This document shows, piece after piece, positions 8,949 through 16,957 of a stretch of DNA of 40,252 bases; the first letter of the stretch is position 1, and each line of letters begins with the position of its first letter. Location: contig JAHJVW010000074.1 of NCBI GenBank assembly GCA_018828585.1, positions 1 to 40,252 on the forward strand, written 5' to 3'. The DNA comes from Bacteroidota bacterium. GTDB taxonomy: Bacteria > Bacteroidota > Bacteroidia > Sphingobacteriales > Sphingobacteriaceae. The notes under the pieces were generated by a model. That model searched no databases. It was not told where the DNA came from and saw nothing but the letters and a program-made list of their open reading frames with translations. Position numbers and translations under genes: made by a program.

Positions 8949-9749
8949 CTATTTATAAATCTCGTTTAACAAACCAGCTAATCTAATACCCGCTTGTTGA
9001 ATACGCATTTTATATAATTCTGAATGTTTCGGGTAATAAGTATAATCCAAATTAGAATTTTCTTCAATTTCTTTGTACAAAGTATCTGAAATCTGATAAG
9101 ACTCATATAACCATTTAATCATCGAATCGCTTTGCCATTTCTTTATTTTAGGATCGCTGATATGATCTAATGCTGTAGCCATTTCAGTAAAAGTAAATCC
9201 ATTATATTCTACTAAACCACTATCCCATAAAGAATGAAGGTTAGAATCTTTACCTTGAAACTTTAACTTAATATCATTGCCTCCTTTATCTTCAGCCCTG
9301 CTTACATGCATGGGTTGGTGTAAATCGCCAACAAAATGAATGATCATTTTCAAAGCAAAAATCTTTTCTGCTCTTGTACTTTTTGGATCTTTCAATTGTG
9401 CTTTCATCTTTAATAAAGCATTATAAACATTCGCAGAAGTATCCGATAAAACAGTTTTCTTAAATTCATCGAAAGTCAAACCTTCTTTAACATTTAAGTA
9501 ATGCCAAGAACCAGTGTATTTGTAACCAGATGAGTATCTAATTTCATCAGCATAAGTGCTTACAATAGGCATATCTTCCGTTCCTAATAAAGCGGTTACT
9601 GCTGCTTTCGCCTTCGGGCTTAAATGATTTTGAGCTATTTTTGCAATAGAACGGTGAGCAACTACACCCCACGAAATTAGAGAACAAGCTATTGCTACAA
9701 GTAAAAAAGGAAAAATTCTTTTGCTATTCATGATTAAATATTTGTTCAA
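8949..9749 (-). CDS. Secreted S1/P1-type zinc nuclease
   Basis: A single-strand-specific nuclease and nucleotidase of the S1/P1 family, exported to the periplasm or outside. The signal peptide is best read from the second Met (9731, MNSKRIFPFLLVAIACSLIS). Cleavage before Trp27 would expose the N-terminal W-G-x-x-A-H that binds zinc through the Trp amine. Other zinc ligands are visible: Asp in ADEIRYS, His in SWHYLNV, His/Asp in IHFVGDLHQPMH and His/Asp in LHSLWDS. Length is normal for bacterial members. It is convergent with the methyltransferase lipoprotein and probably scavenges phosphate or nucleosides from nucleic acids. Confidence 0.92.
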   Translation of the reverse strand: MNKYLIMNSKRIFPFLLVAIACSLISWGVVAHRSIAKIAQNHLSPKAKAAVTALLGTEDMPIVSTYADEIRYSSGYKYTGSWHYLNVKEGLTFDEFKKTVLSDTSANVYNALLKMKAQLKDPKSTRAEKIFALKMIIHFVGDLHQPMHVSRAEDKGGNDIKLKFQGKDSNLHSLWDSGLVEYNGFTFTEMATALDHISDPKIKKWQSDSMIKWLYESYQISDTLYKEIEENSNLDYTYYPKHSELYKMRIQQAGIRLAGLLNEIYK

Positions 9750-9840
9750 ATATATACTATCCCATTAATATTAAAGTATCAAATACTAATGTTAACACAC
9801 ACTTTACACATTTAAGCCCATTCAGCCAAATGCCACCTCA

Positions 9841-9856
9841 TGTCAATGAATTGACA
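9841..9856. promoter_or_regulatory. Perfect 7-bp-arm palindrome, candidate operator for pruA
   Basis: The sequence TGTCAAT-GA-ATTGACA is a perfect inverted repeat with a two-base centre. It occupies the position of the -33 element of the putative pruA promoter, as expected of a repressor site or an activator overlapping -33. The cognate regulator is not in the window. Confidence 0.45.
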
Positions 9857-9885
9857 TAGATATAAGGTTGAAATTCCTATCTTTG
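9851..9885 (+). promoter_or_regulatory. Candidate pruA promoter
   Basis: TATCTTTG at 9878-9885 matches the Bacteroidota -7 consensus TAnnTTTG. Upstream, TTGACA at 9851-9856 could serve as a -33 element, but the spacing is longer than ideal, suggesting a promoter that needs an activator. The leader to the ATG at 9911 would be about 20 bases. Confidence 0.45.
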
Positions 9886-9910
9886 AGCGAATCAATAAAA
9901 CCCATATTTT

Positions 9911-11545
9911 ATGCTTAAAGGATTTTTTAAGGTACCTACACCAACTAACGAACCTATTTATAGTTATGCCCCGGGCAGTAAAGAAAAAGCACTTTTAAAA
10001 GCCGCTTTGGCAGAAGCCAGAAGTAAACAAATAGACATTCCTATGTATATAGGTGCAGAGGAAATTAAAACTTCACATAAAAAACCTTTATCGCCCCCTC
10101 ATGATCATCAGCATCTATTAGGTCATTTCAGTTATGGCGATAAAAGTCATGTAACAAAAGCAATTAATGCTGCCCTAGCTGCAAAAAAAGATTGGGAAGA
10201 ACTTGGCTGGGAACATAGAGCTGCCATATTTTTAAAAGCTGCAGATTTAATTGTAAGCAAGTACCGTTATGAGTTAAATGCAGCCACCATGTTAGGTCAA
10301 TCTAAAAACGCCTTTCAGGCGGAGATTGATGCGGCTTGCGAGTTGATAGATTTCTTAAGATTTAATGTGAGTTACATGGCTGATATTTATCAGCAACAAC
10401 CTCCTGTTTCTCCTGCTGGTGTCTGGAATCGCTTAGAGCAACGTCCGTTAGAAGGATTCATTTTCGCTTTAACACCATTTAATTTTACCGCTATTGCCGG
10501 AAATTTACCTACTTCATGTGCCATGATGGGTAACGTAGTCGTTTGGAAACCCGCCGACACACAGGTTTATGCGGCTAATGTGTTGATGAAGATTTTTAAA
10601 GAAGCTGGTGTGCCTGATGGGGTAATCAATTTAATTTATGCAGACGGACCAGAAGTTGGTGAAGTTGTTTTTAACCATCCTGATTTTGCTGGAATTCACT
10701 TCACAGGTTCTACTGCAGTATTCCAAACCATCTGGAAAACTATCGGAACTAACATTCATAAATACAAAAGCTATCCACGTATTGTAGGGGAAACTGGCGG
10801 AAAAGATTTTATTTTAGTTCATCCTTCTGCGGATTGGAAAGCAGCAGCTACAGGAATTGTGCGTGGTGCGTTTGAATATCAAGGACAAAAATGTTCTGCT
10901 GCTTCTAGAACGTACCTACCAAAATCTTTATGGCCAGCGATGAAAGAAATGATGTTGAAGGATATCGCCACTTTTAAAATAGGTGGCACAGAAGACTTTT
11001 CTAACTTCATTAATGCCGTTATTGATGAAAAATCTTTTGATAAATTGGCTAAATACTTAGACCAAGCAAAGAAAGATAAAGGAGTGGAAATTATTTGTGG
11101 CGGTGGCTATGACAAATCTAAAGGCTACTTTATCGAACCTACTATTATTGTAGCTGATGACCCAAAATATACCACCATGTGCGAAGAATTATTCGGACCA
11201 GTTTTAACAATTTATGTATATGAGGATGCTAAATTTTCTGAAACTTTAAAATTAGTAGATCAAACTTCTCCGTATGCATTAACCGGTGCGATTTTCGCTC
11301 AGGATAGATATGCTATTGAAGAAGCTTCTATCGCTTTAAAAAATTCTGCTGGAAACTTTTACATCAATGATAAATGTACGGGAGCTGTGGTTGGTCAACA
11401 ACCTTTTGGTGGAGCTAGAGGATCAGGAACAAATGATAAAGCTGGAGCCATGGTTAATTTATTGCGTTGGGTTTCTCCAAGAACCATCAAAGAGACTTTC
11501 GATCCACCAACCAATTATAGATACCCATTCTTAAGTGAAGAATAA
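9911..11545 (+). CDS. pruA: L-glutamate gamma-semialdehyde (1-pyrroline-5-carboxylate) dehydrogenase
   Basis: This 544-residue NAD-dependent aldehyde dehydrogenase oxidises glutamate semialdehyde (P5C) to glutamate, the last step of proline and ornithine/arginine catabolism. Seen directly: the substrate and NAD segment PFNFTAIAGNLPTS (~189-202), VVVWKPAD, FTGSTAVF, catalytic Glu294 in GETGGKDF and nucleophile Cys328 in GQKCSAASRTYLP. The length and N-terminal extension match the stand-alone P5CDH group rather than the bifunctional PutA. It is monocistronic, starts behind a palindrome-associated promoter and ends in a long hairpin. Its neighbours across the terminator make and use agmatine products, so the region is themed on arginine/proline nitrogen. 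Confidence 0.94.
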   Translation: MLKGFFKVPTPTNEPIYSYAPGSKEKALLKAALAEARSKQIDIPMYIGAEEIKTSHKKPLSPPHDHQHLLGHFSYGDKSHVTKAINAALAAKKDWEELGWEHRAAIFLKAADLIVSKYRYELNAATMLGQSKNAFQAEIDAACELIDFLRFNVSYMADIYQQQPPVSPAGVWNRLEQRPLEGFIFALTPFNFTAIAGNLPTSCAMMGNVVVWKPADTQVYAANVLMKIFKEAGVPDGVINLIYADGPEVGEVVFNHPDFAGIHFTGSTAVFQTIWKTIGTNIHKYKSYPRIVGETGGKDFILVHPSADWKAAATGIVRGAFEYQGQKCSAASRTYLPKSLWPAMKEMMLKDIATFKIGGTEDFSNFINAVIDEKSFDKLAKYLDQAKKDKGVEIICGGGYDKSKGYFIEPTIIVADDPKYTTMCEELFGPVLTIYVYEDAKFSETLKLVDQTSPYALTGAIFAQDRYAIEEASIALKNSAGNFYINDKCTGAVVGQQPFGGARGSGTNDKAGAMVNLLRWVSPRTIKETFDPPTNYRYPFLSEE

Positions 11546-11584
11546 ATAACAAAGAGCTCCTAAAATTAGGAGCTCTTTGTTATT
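11545..11584. terminator. Bidirectional terminator between pruA and the convergent lipoprotein gene
   Basis: An 18-base perfect inverted repeat (left arm 11545-11562, right arm 11567-11584, loop AAAT) includes AAAGAGCTCCTA and its complement. The arms start at the last base of the pruA stop codon and end inside the stop of the opposing gene. The outer part is A-rich on the left and T-rich on the right, as needed for termination in both directions. Confidence 0.88.
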
Positions 11585-12053
11585 ATTGATATTTGATATC
11601 GTAAACTTTCCACACTTCCATGGTGTCCACACTACTTTTCCTCAATGTAATTTGTGTGTTCATTTTTTTCTGACCAGAGCTTATCACCGCATCCATTGTA
11701 CTATAAACAGATCCTGCTGCTCCTTCTATTGAATTTTTCTTTACGTCTAATTTAAAAGCAGGATAGTTTTTTAAACTATCCGACAACCTCATCATCATGG
11801 TATTTCCTTGTTGGGTATCCATGCATTGTTGGGCAGATTCATGTTGACTCTTACTCAATGCATCAAAAAATTCCTTCGTCACTTTAACAGTTTTATCGGT
11901 ATCCTGTGGAGAAGAAGAACGATTCATTGAGTCAGTCAACAAATCGCTAGTTTGTTCTTGATTTTTGGTTTGATTTTGACAGGCAGCGAAACTCAATAGC
12001 AAGCCAAATCCAATTATTAAATATTTCATCTTTCGTTTTTTTATTGAGTGCAA
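11583..12053 (-). CDS. Small lipoprotein, NTF2/DUF4878-like
   Basis: A 156-residue exported protein. The real start is probably the internal ATG at 12029 (MKYLIIGFGLLLSFAAC), which gives a textbook lipoprotein signal with a Cys in the FAAC lipobox; the preceding MHSIKKRK would be a short extension. The mature part has a Gln/Thr/Asp-rich linker, then ~100 residues (VTKEFFDALSKSQHESAQQC ... VWKVYDIKYQ) that follow the pattern of DUF4878 or other NTF2-like small domains. Function is unknown. It lies downstream of aguA on the same strand and could be the tail of that unit. Confidence 0.75.
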   Translation of the reverse strand: MHSIKKRKMKYLIIGFGLLLSFAACQNQTKNQEQTSDLLTDSMNRSSSPQDTDKTVKVTKEFFDALSKSQHESAQQCMDTQQGNTMMMRLSDSLKNYPAFKLDVKKNSIEGAAGSVYSTMDAVISSGQKKMNTQITLRKSSVDTMEVWKVYDIKYQ

Positions 12054-12093
12054 TTATCCTGCCCTAAATAAAAAGCTTGAAGATAATAAGGCT

Positions 12094-13152
12094 TTATACT
12101 GCAGGCTCTTGTTGACTTAAGCAATGGAAACTTCCTAAGCCCCAAATGATATCTGTAGAATCTATTCCGACAGTTTCTCTATCGGGGAAACATTTGGCAA
12201 TAATATCCAAAGCAATTTGATCTTTATCAGAACAAAAAGTGGGAACAATCACATGTCCATTACTGATGTAAAAATTTGCATAAGAAGCTGGTAATCGGGT
12301 GTCTTCATAAACCACCGCATCGGGCATAGGGATTTCTATAATATTGAGCTTTTCACCATTTAACAATCTCATTTCTTTTAACTCCCGAAGATTGGTTTGT
12401 AGCAATTCGTAATTCTCATCTTTTGGATTATCTTCAACCACCGTTATCACTGTATTGTGATTTACAAAACGAACAGTATCATCAATATGACCATCGGTAT
12501 CATCACCAACAATACCATCACTCACCCACAAAACTTGTTCTTGTCCATAAAAGTCTTTCAGGTATCTTTCAATCTGGTCTTGATTTAAATGCGGATTTCT
12601 GTTCTTGTTTAACAAACAACTTTTAGAAGTTAAGATGGTTCCATTTCCATTAAACTCCACCGAACCTCCTTCCATGATAATTCCCGGATGAAAAACAGGA
12701 ATATTAAAATGCTCTCCTATTTTAGTTGGAATCACATCATCCAAATCAAAAGGTGGATATTTACCTCCCCAGGCATTGAAACCCCAATCTACAATCACCT
12801 TCTTTTGCTCTAAATCTGGATTAATCAAAAAAGCCGGACCATGATCTCGACACCAAGCATCATTAGTAGGATGAAAATAAAATTCTATTTGAGTTAAATC
12901 TGCTCCAGCTGCTTCAATATATTTTAAGGCAAAAGCTTTCATTGCTTCGTCACGAACGTTAATTCTTACCTTTTCAGAAAGCGCTAAGTATTTTACAAAT
13001 TCAGCATATCTTGGATAAATCGTTTCAATTTTACCCGGCCAGCTTTCCTCTTTGTGCGGCCACGAAAGCCACGTCGCCTCATGTCTTGCCCATTCGGGGG
13101 GGAAGGAATAAAAGGTCGGAGATTTGCCTATTGTTAATGGTTCATGGTTCAT
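12094..13152 (-). CDS. aguA: Agmatine deiminase
   Basis: A 352-residue enzyme of the guanidino-group-modifying superfamily that converts agmatine to N-carbamoylputrescine and ammonia. Family landmarks are FPPEWARHEATWLSWPHKEE near the N-terminus, NDAWCRDHGPAF, IVDWGFNAWGGKY, ILTSKSCLLNKNRN, DGHIDDTVRF and the catalytic Cys344 in GLGSFHCLSQQ. The product feeds directly into AguB, encoded 75 bases upstream on the same strand. The annotated start lies in a short sequence (ATGAACCATGAACCATTAA) resembling the neighbouring intergenic repeat, so the first ~10 residues may not be ancestral. Confidence 0.94.
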   Translation of the reverse strand: MNHEPLTIGKSPTFYSFPPEWARHEATWLSWPHKEESWPGKIETIYPRYAEFVKYLALSEKVRINVRDEAMKAFALKYIEAAGADLTQIEFYFHPTNDAWCRDHGPAFLINPDLEQKKVIVDWGFNAWGGKYPPFDLDDVIPTKIGEHFNIPVFHPGIIMEGGSVEFNGNGTILTSKSCLLNKNRNPHLNQDQIERYLKDFYGQEQVLWVSDGIVGDDTDGHIDDTVRFVNHNTVITVVEDNPKDENYELLQTNLRELKEMRLLNGEKLNIIEIPMPDAVVYEDTRLPASYANFYISNGHVIVPTFCSDKDQIALDIIAKCFPDRETVGIDSTDIIWGLGSFHCLSQQEPAV

Positions 13153-13227
13153 GGATAAATTTTTATGATAAAACGATTTGTTAATTAAATAATGAACGGC
13201 AATGAACCATTAACCATTCGCTATCAA

Positions 13228-14100
13228 CTAATCCTCGTCAATAAATCTTTTAACAATCGGCTGATAAGAATCAATTCTACGATCTCTTAAAAAAGGCCAA
13301 TGAACACGGTAGCTATCGGATTTTGCTAGATCCACTTCTTCTACATGCACTTCCTCATTATCTACAGAACCTTTGTAAAGCAATCTTCCGAATGGATTAG
13401 AGATAAAAGAACCTCCCCAAAATTTAACTCCGGCTTCTTCTCCTACCCTATTTACACCCACCACATGTACTCCGTTTGCAATGGCATGAGAGCATTGTAT
13501 CGTTTGCCAAGCATTGTGTTGTTCTTCGTTTGTTGGTAAATCTTGAGCAGTTGCCCAACCTATGGCAGTTGGATAGAATAAAATCTCGGCACCCATTAAT
13601 GAAGTAATTCTCGCTGCTTCAGGATACCATTGATCCCAACAGATTAAAACTCCGATGGTAGCAAATTTAGTTTTGAAAACTTTATAGCCTAAATCACCAG
13701 GAGTAAAGTAAAATTTCTCGTAAAAGCCTGGGTCATCTGGAATGTGCATTTTGCGATACTTACCTAAATAAGAACCATCTGCATCTAAAACTGCAGTAGT
13801 GTTATGGTAAATTCCTTGCGTACGTTTTTCAAATAATGAAGCAATAATCACTACTCCTAACTCACCAGCTAGTTTCTGTAAAACATCAGTTGATGGACCA
13901 GGAATAGCTTCTGCCAAAGCAAAATTATCATAATCCTCCACATCACAGAAATACAGCGAGGTAAACAATTCTTGCAAACAAATAATTTGAGCACCTTTTG
14001 CAGCAGCCTCTTTAATCTTTACGACTGCTTTATCCAGATTCTGTTGCTTATCAGCTATACAAGTCATCTGCACCAAACCTAATTTTACATTTTTAGTCAT
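13228..14100 (-). CDS. aguB: N-carbamoylputrescine amidase
   Basis: This nitrilase-superfamily amidase (290 residues) hydrolyses N-carbamoylputrescine to putrescine, CO2 and ammonia. The Glu-Lys-Cys triad is visible as Glu44 (CLQELF), Lys117 (KYRKMHIPDDPG) and Cys154 (GVLICWDQWYPE). The downstream EEQHNAWQTIQCSHAIANG block and the C-terminal YRVHWPFLRDRRIDSY are typical of AguB rather than of beta-ureidopropionase. Together with the downstream aguA it forms a complete agmatine-to-putrescine route. The upstream TlpA-like gene is 66 bases away on the same strand. Confidence 0.95.
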   Translation of the reverse strand: MTKNVKLGLVQMTCIADKQQNLDKAVVKIKEAAAKGAQIICLQELFTSLYFCDVEDYDNFALAEAIPGPSTDVLQKLAGELGVVIIASLFEKRTQGIYHNTTAVLDADGSYLGKYRKMHIPDDPGFYEKFYFTPGDLGYKVFKTKFATIGVLICWDQWYPEAARITSLMGAEILFYPTAIGWATAQDLPTNEEQHNAWQTIQCSHAIANGVHVVGVNRVGEEAGVKFWGGSFISNPFGRLLYKGSVDNEEVHVEEVDLAKSDSYRVHWPFLRDRRIDSYQPIVKRFIDED

Positions 14101-14166
14101 GCTATCCTTTCAAAATTCTTTGCAAAAATAAGAATTCAGATGGGATTTGGATTTGAGGAATAAAAA

Positions 14167-14895
14167 TTACTCTGCTAAAGCAGCTTCAATAGATTTCTCA
14201 ATCCATAACGAATTAGCTGGTGAGCCTCCTTTGCTTTGGAAAACCACTTTACCACTTTTATTTACCACTACGTTTGTTGGGTAACCTGAAATCCCAAACG
14301 AATCAGTTAAAAATCTTCCATCTGTAATAAAATGATAGTTAAACGGAGTTGTTTTTAAAAATTCTTTTAATTCGAACCAAGGATCTAAACCAACGGCAAT
14401 AAATAATACTTCAGGCTTATCTTTATACTTTTCAACGAGTTGATTTAGCTCAGGAATCTCCTGTCGACATGGTGGGCAGTTAATAAACCAATAATTTACC
14501 ACCAAAACTTTTCCTTTTAGATCTTCTATTTTAAATTTTTTGTCATCGGTATCTCTAAAACTAAAATATTTAAATGTATCTCCCTCTTTAAAAGCACCAC
14601 TATCCATTGGCTTGGGCATTCTTGAATTTCTAGCTTCTATTTCTTGCTGACTCATTTCGTACATCAAAAAAATGGGTGCCTCGGGATTCTTACCATCTGT
14701 TAGTTTCATCCCGTATTTTCCACTCTGAAAAAGCTTATACCAAATTACGTAAGGATATTCAATACCATCTGTATTTTTTACAATGGAATTTTCGTCAAGC
14801 TTAATGGTAGTTTTAGCTGTGCTTTGTGACATTCCTAAATTGGCGAAACAAAGGAAGACAGCTATCCAAAAAGTTGTTTTTAATAATAATTTCAT
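14167..14895 (-). CDS. TlpA-like periplasmic thiol-disulfide oxidoreductase
   Basis: A 242-residue exported thioredoxin-fold protein with a signal peptide (about residues 1-24, ending NLGMSQS). Between residues 25 and 105 is a Bacteroidota-specific N-terminal region. The redox domain has the active-site NYWFINCPPC with Cys140 and Cys143, the EIPELNQLVEKYK helix and the cis-proline segment SGYPTNVVVN. Such proteins reduce or oxidise thiols in the periplasm, often for cytochrome c maturation or redox homeostasis; the partner here is unknown. It sits between the permease and the agmatine genes with short gaps, so it may simply be co-transcribed. Confidence 0.87.
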   Translation of the reverse strand: MKLLLKTTFWIAVFLCFANLGMSQSTAKTTIKLDENSIVKNTDGIEYPYVIWYKLFQSGKYGMKLTDGKNPEAPIFLMYEMSQQEIEARNSRMPKPMDSGAFKEGDTFKYFSFRDTDDKKFKIEDLKGKVLVVNYWFINCPPCRQEIPELNQLVEKYKDKPEVLFIAVGLDPWFELKEFLKTTPFNYHFITDGRFLTDSFGISGYPTNVVVNKSGKVVFQSKGGSPANSLWIEKSIEAALAE

Positions 14896-14926
14896 AGGCG
14901 ATGATTTTATAAATTATTTCAATTCA

Positions 14927-16402
14927 CTATTCCAAAATTTGCTGCTCTTTACCCCCAAATTTCTTCCAAAGAAAATAAACTGGAATCCCTAAAAATACAA
15001 TTGCCAAGCCCCAACCGCAGGTTCCTGGCTTATAAATTATTAAATCAACGCAAATGGCAGAAGCGATGATGATGTATAAAGCGGGTAAAACCGGGTATCC
15101 GAAAGCCTTGTATGGACGTTCCCAATCTGGTTTTTTCTTTCTCAGGATAAACAAGCCGACAATGGTAACAATATAAAACAACAAAGAAGAGAACGTACAA
15201 TAATCTAAAAGCTGCCCGTAAGAACCTGATAAACACAATGTAGAAGCCCAAATGGCTTGCAAAATTAGTGCAAAACCTGGAACGTCTTTTTTATTTAAGG
15301 TTCCCGCCTTTTCAAAAAAGACACCGTCTTTAGACATGGCGTAATATAAACGAGCACCAGACAAAATTAATCCGTTATTGCAACCAAAAGTAGAAACCAT
15401 AATTAATAATGCCATCACCGTTACTGCAGCATTACCGAAAATAATAGAAGCTGCGGCTGTCCCCACCCTATCTTGCGAAGCAAATAAAATACCTCTTTCC
15501 ATCACGGTTGCTCCTTCTGGCGAACCATGAATGGGCAACAACATGATATATGCCACATTGGCTAAAATGTACAATATGGTTACGATTAATGTTCCGAAAA
15601 ATAAGCTCAATGGAATATTTCTTTGCGGATCTTTCACTTCACCAGCGGTATAAGTGATGTTATTCCATGAGTCAGAACTAAATAAGGAACCTATCATAGC
15701 GGCACCAATGGCACCCCATAAAACTACACCGCTCAACATCTCTACAGTAACCGTTCCGTCTCCATTTTTAGTAGCCGAATATGCTGTCCAAAAATCTTGT
15801 AAATTGAGTTTAAATGCCTCTGAATTTAGGCCGAAATAAATCCCCAAAATAATTAGGCCTATCAGAGATAGAATTTTAGCTAAGGTGAATACTGTTTGTA
15901 AGATTTTAGCATTTTTAATTCCCTGCAAATTCACGTAAGTAAGGAACGCGATCAATATTAAAGCTAAAAATTGAGTGGCGTTAAACTGGAAAAAGCCTAA
16001 ATCTAATAAGATGTGCTTTTCATCAAAAAATGGAATCAACTCGGCTGTATATTTGGCAAAAGCAATGGCTACAGCGGCAATCACACCAGTTTGGATCACC
16101 ATAAAAACCGTCCACCCGAACAAGAACCCAATCATTGGATTATAAGCCTCCTTTAAGTAAACATACTGTCCGCCAGCTTTTGGCATCATCCCTGCCAACT
16201 CGCCGTAACTCAATGCTGCGATTAAAGTAATAAAGCCAGTTAACAGCCAAATCATCAAAATTACACCGGGTGAACCTACGGTTCGAGCCATGTCTGAAGT
16301 CACTAAAAATATCCCAGAGCCTATCATTGAGCCCGAAACAATCATGGTTGAATCTAAAAGACCCAACTCTCTTTTCATGGTGGTGTGTTTGTCTAGTTCC
16401 AT
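14927..16402 (-). CDS. APC-superfamily amino-acid permease
   Basis: A 491-residue, ~12-helix inner-membrane transporter. The N-terminus contains the substrate-binding unwound helix motif SGSMIGSGIFLVTS followed by GELAGMMPKAGGQYVYLKEA, diagnostic of APC transporters (LAT-type subgroup). The family moves amino acids or polyamines by proton symport or exchange. The substrate cannot be read from sequence. Its position directly upstream of the TlpA, aguB and aguA genes (gaps of 31 and 66 bases) makes arginine, agmatine or putrescine reasonable guesses (inference). The Met at residue 9 is an alternative start. Confidence 0.9.
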   Translation of the reverse strand: MELDKHTTMKRELGLLDSTMIVSGSMIGSGIFLVTSDMARTVGSPGVILMIWLLTGFITLIAALSYGELAGMMPKAGGQYVYLKEAYNPMIGFLFGWTVFMVIQTGVIAAVAIAFAKYTAELIPFFDEKHILLDLGFFQFNATQFLALILIAFLTYVNLQGIKNAKILQTVFTLAKILSLIGLIILGIYFGLNSEAFKLNLQDFWTAYSATKNGDGTVTVEMLSGVVLWGAIGAAMIGSLFSSDSWNNITYTAGEVKDPQRNIPLSLFFGTLIVTILYILANVAYIMLLPIHGSPEGATVMERGILFASQDRVGTAAASIIFGNAAVTVMALLIMVSTFGCNNGLILSGARLYYAMSKDGVFFEKAGTLNKKDVPGFALILQAIWASTLCLSGSYGQLLDYCTFSSLLFYIVTIVGLFILRKKKPDWERPYKAFGYPVLPALYIIIASAICVDLIIYKPGTCGWGLAIVFLGIPVYFLWKKFGGKEQQILE

Positions 16403-16690
16403 ATTATGTGTGAAGGATAAAGCTATTTAAAAATTTCATTTTTTCTGAAATATATTTTCCTTAGAAGGGAAATAATGTTTGTATTTATTTGATTTTAAAC
16501 CTTAATGAATAATTATTCATCCCAATTAAAAGTCCTTCTTAAAAGCAAAGTCCTTTAATTCCCCTCTCGTGAAGGAAAAACAAAAGACATTCGTACAATT
16601 AGAACGGTTCATAGGGATGTGCAATTCAGCTTTTAATGATTGCATTTAAATAATTAGGATTAAAACCCCAGTTGTATTTAAGCATCAGTA

Positions 16691-16787
16691 TTGGGTTAGG
16701 GATTGCAGCGGCATCCTTTTATTGTGCGCCTTCGACTCCGCTCAGGATGACAATAAAAGATAAAGCGGAAAGCCCGTCCCCAACCCA
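16691..16787. repeat. Long imperfect palindrome (REP-like interspersed element)
   Basis: The left arm starts TTGGGTTAGGGA and the right arm ends with the near-complement of it (TCCCCAACCCA). Closer in, CTTTTATTGT (16716-16725) pairs perfectly with ACAATAAAAG (16750-16759). The apex carries CTTCGACTCCGCTCAG (16730-16745), present in reverse orientation at 19299-19314. Together this is a large foldable, non-coding unit with a conserved core, like a REP/MITE-type element. Confidence 0.6.
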
Positions 16788-16878
16788 TTTTTCACAGGTT
16801 GAGAAACCTCAAAAGCATCATTAAATAAGCCCAAAATAAAATTTAGATGACAAATATGCAGTCAATCAGCAATTAATA

Positions 16879-16909
16879 TTTGCAAATATGAATTTGGTGG
16901 CTATTTTTG
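16879..16909 (+). promoter_or_regulatory. hppA promoter (Bacteroidota -33/-7)
   Basis: TTTG at 16879-16882 and TATTTTTG at 16902-16909 are separated by exactly 19 bases, a perfect match to the Bacteroidota consensus TTTG-N19-TAnnTTTG. The implied leader before the ATG at 16958 is about 40 bases. Confidence 0.68.
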
Positions 16910-16957
16910 GAGATTCTGTAAAAACCTGAAATATTATTTTTTAACTTTTATACATGT

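Larger units (their letters stand above)
16403..16957. other. Intergenic region with a repeat element and the hppA promoter
   Basis: This 555-base gap separates two divergent genes. It contains no convincing ORF. Its left part is AT-rich, its middle holds a ~97-base imperfect palindrome (16691-16787), and its right end holds a consensus Bacteroidota promoter for hppA. Confidence 0.6.
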
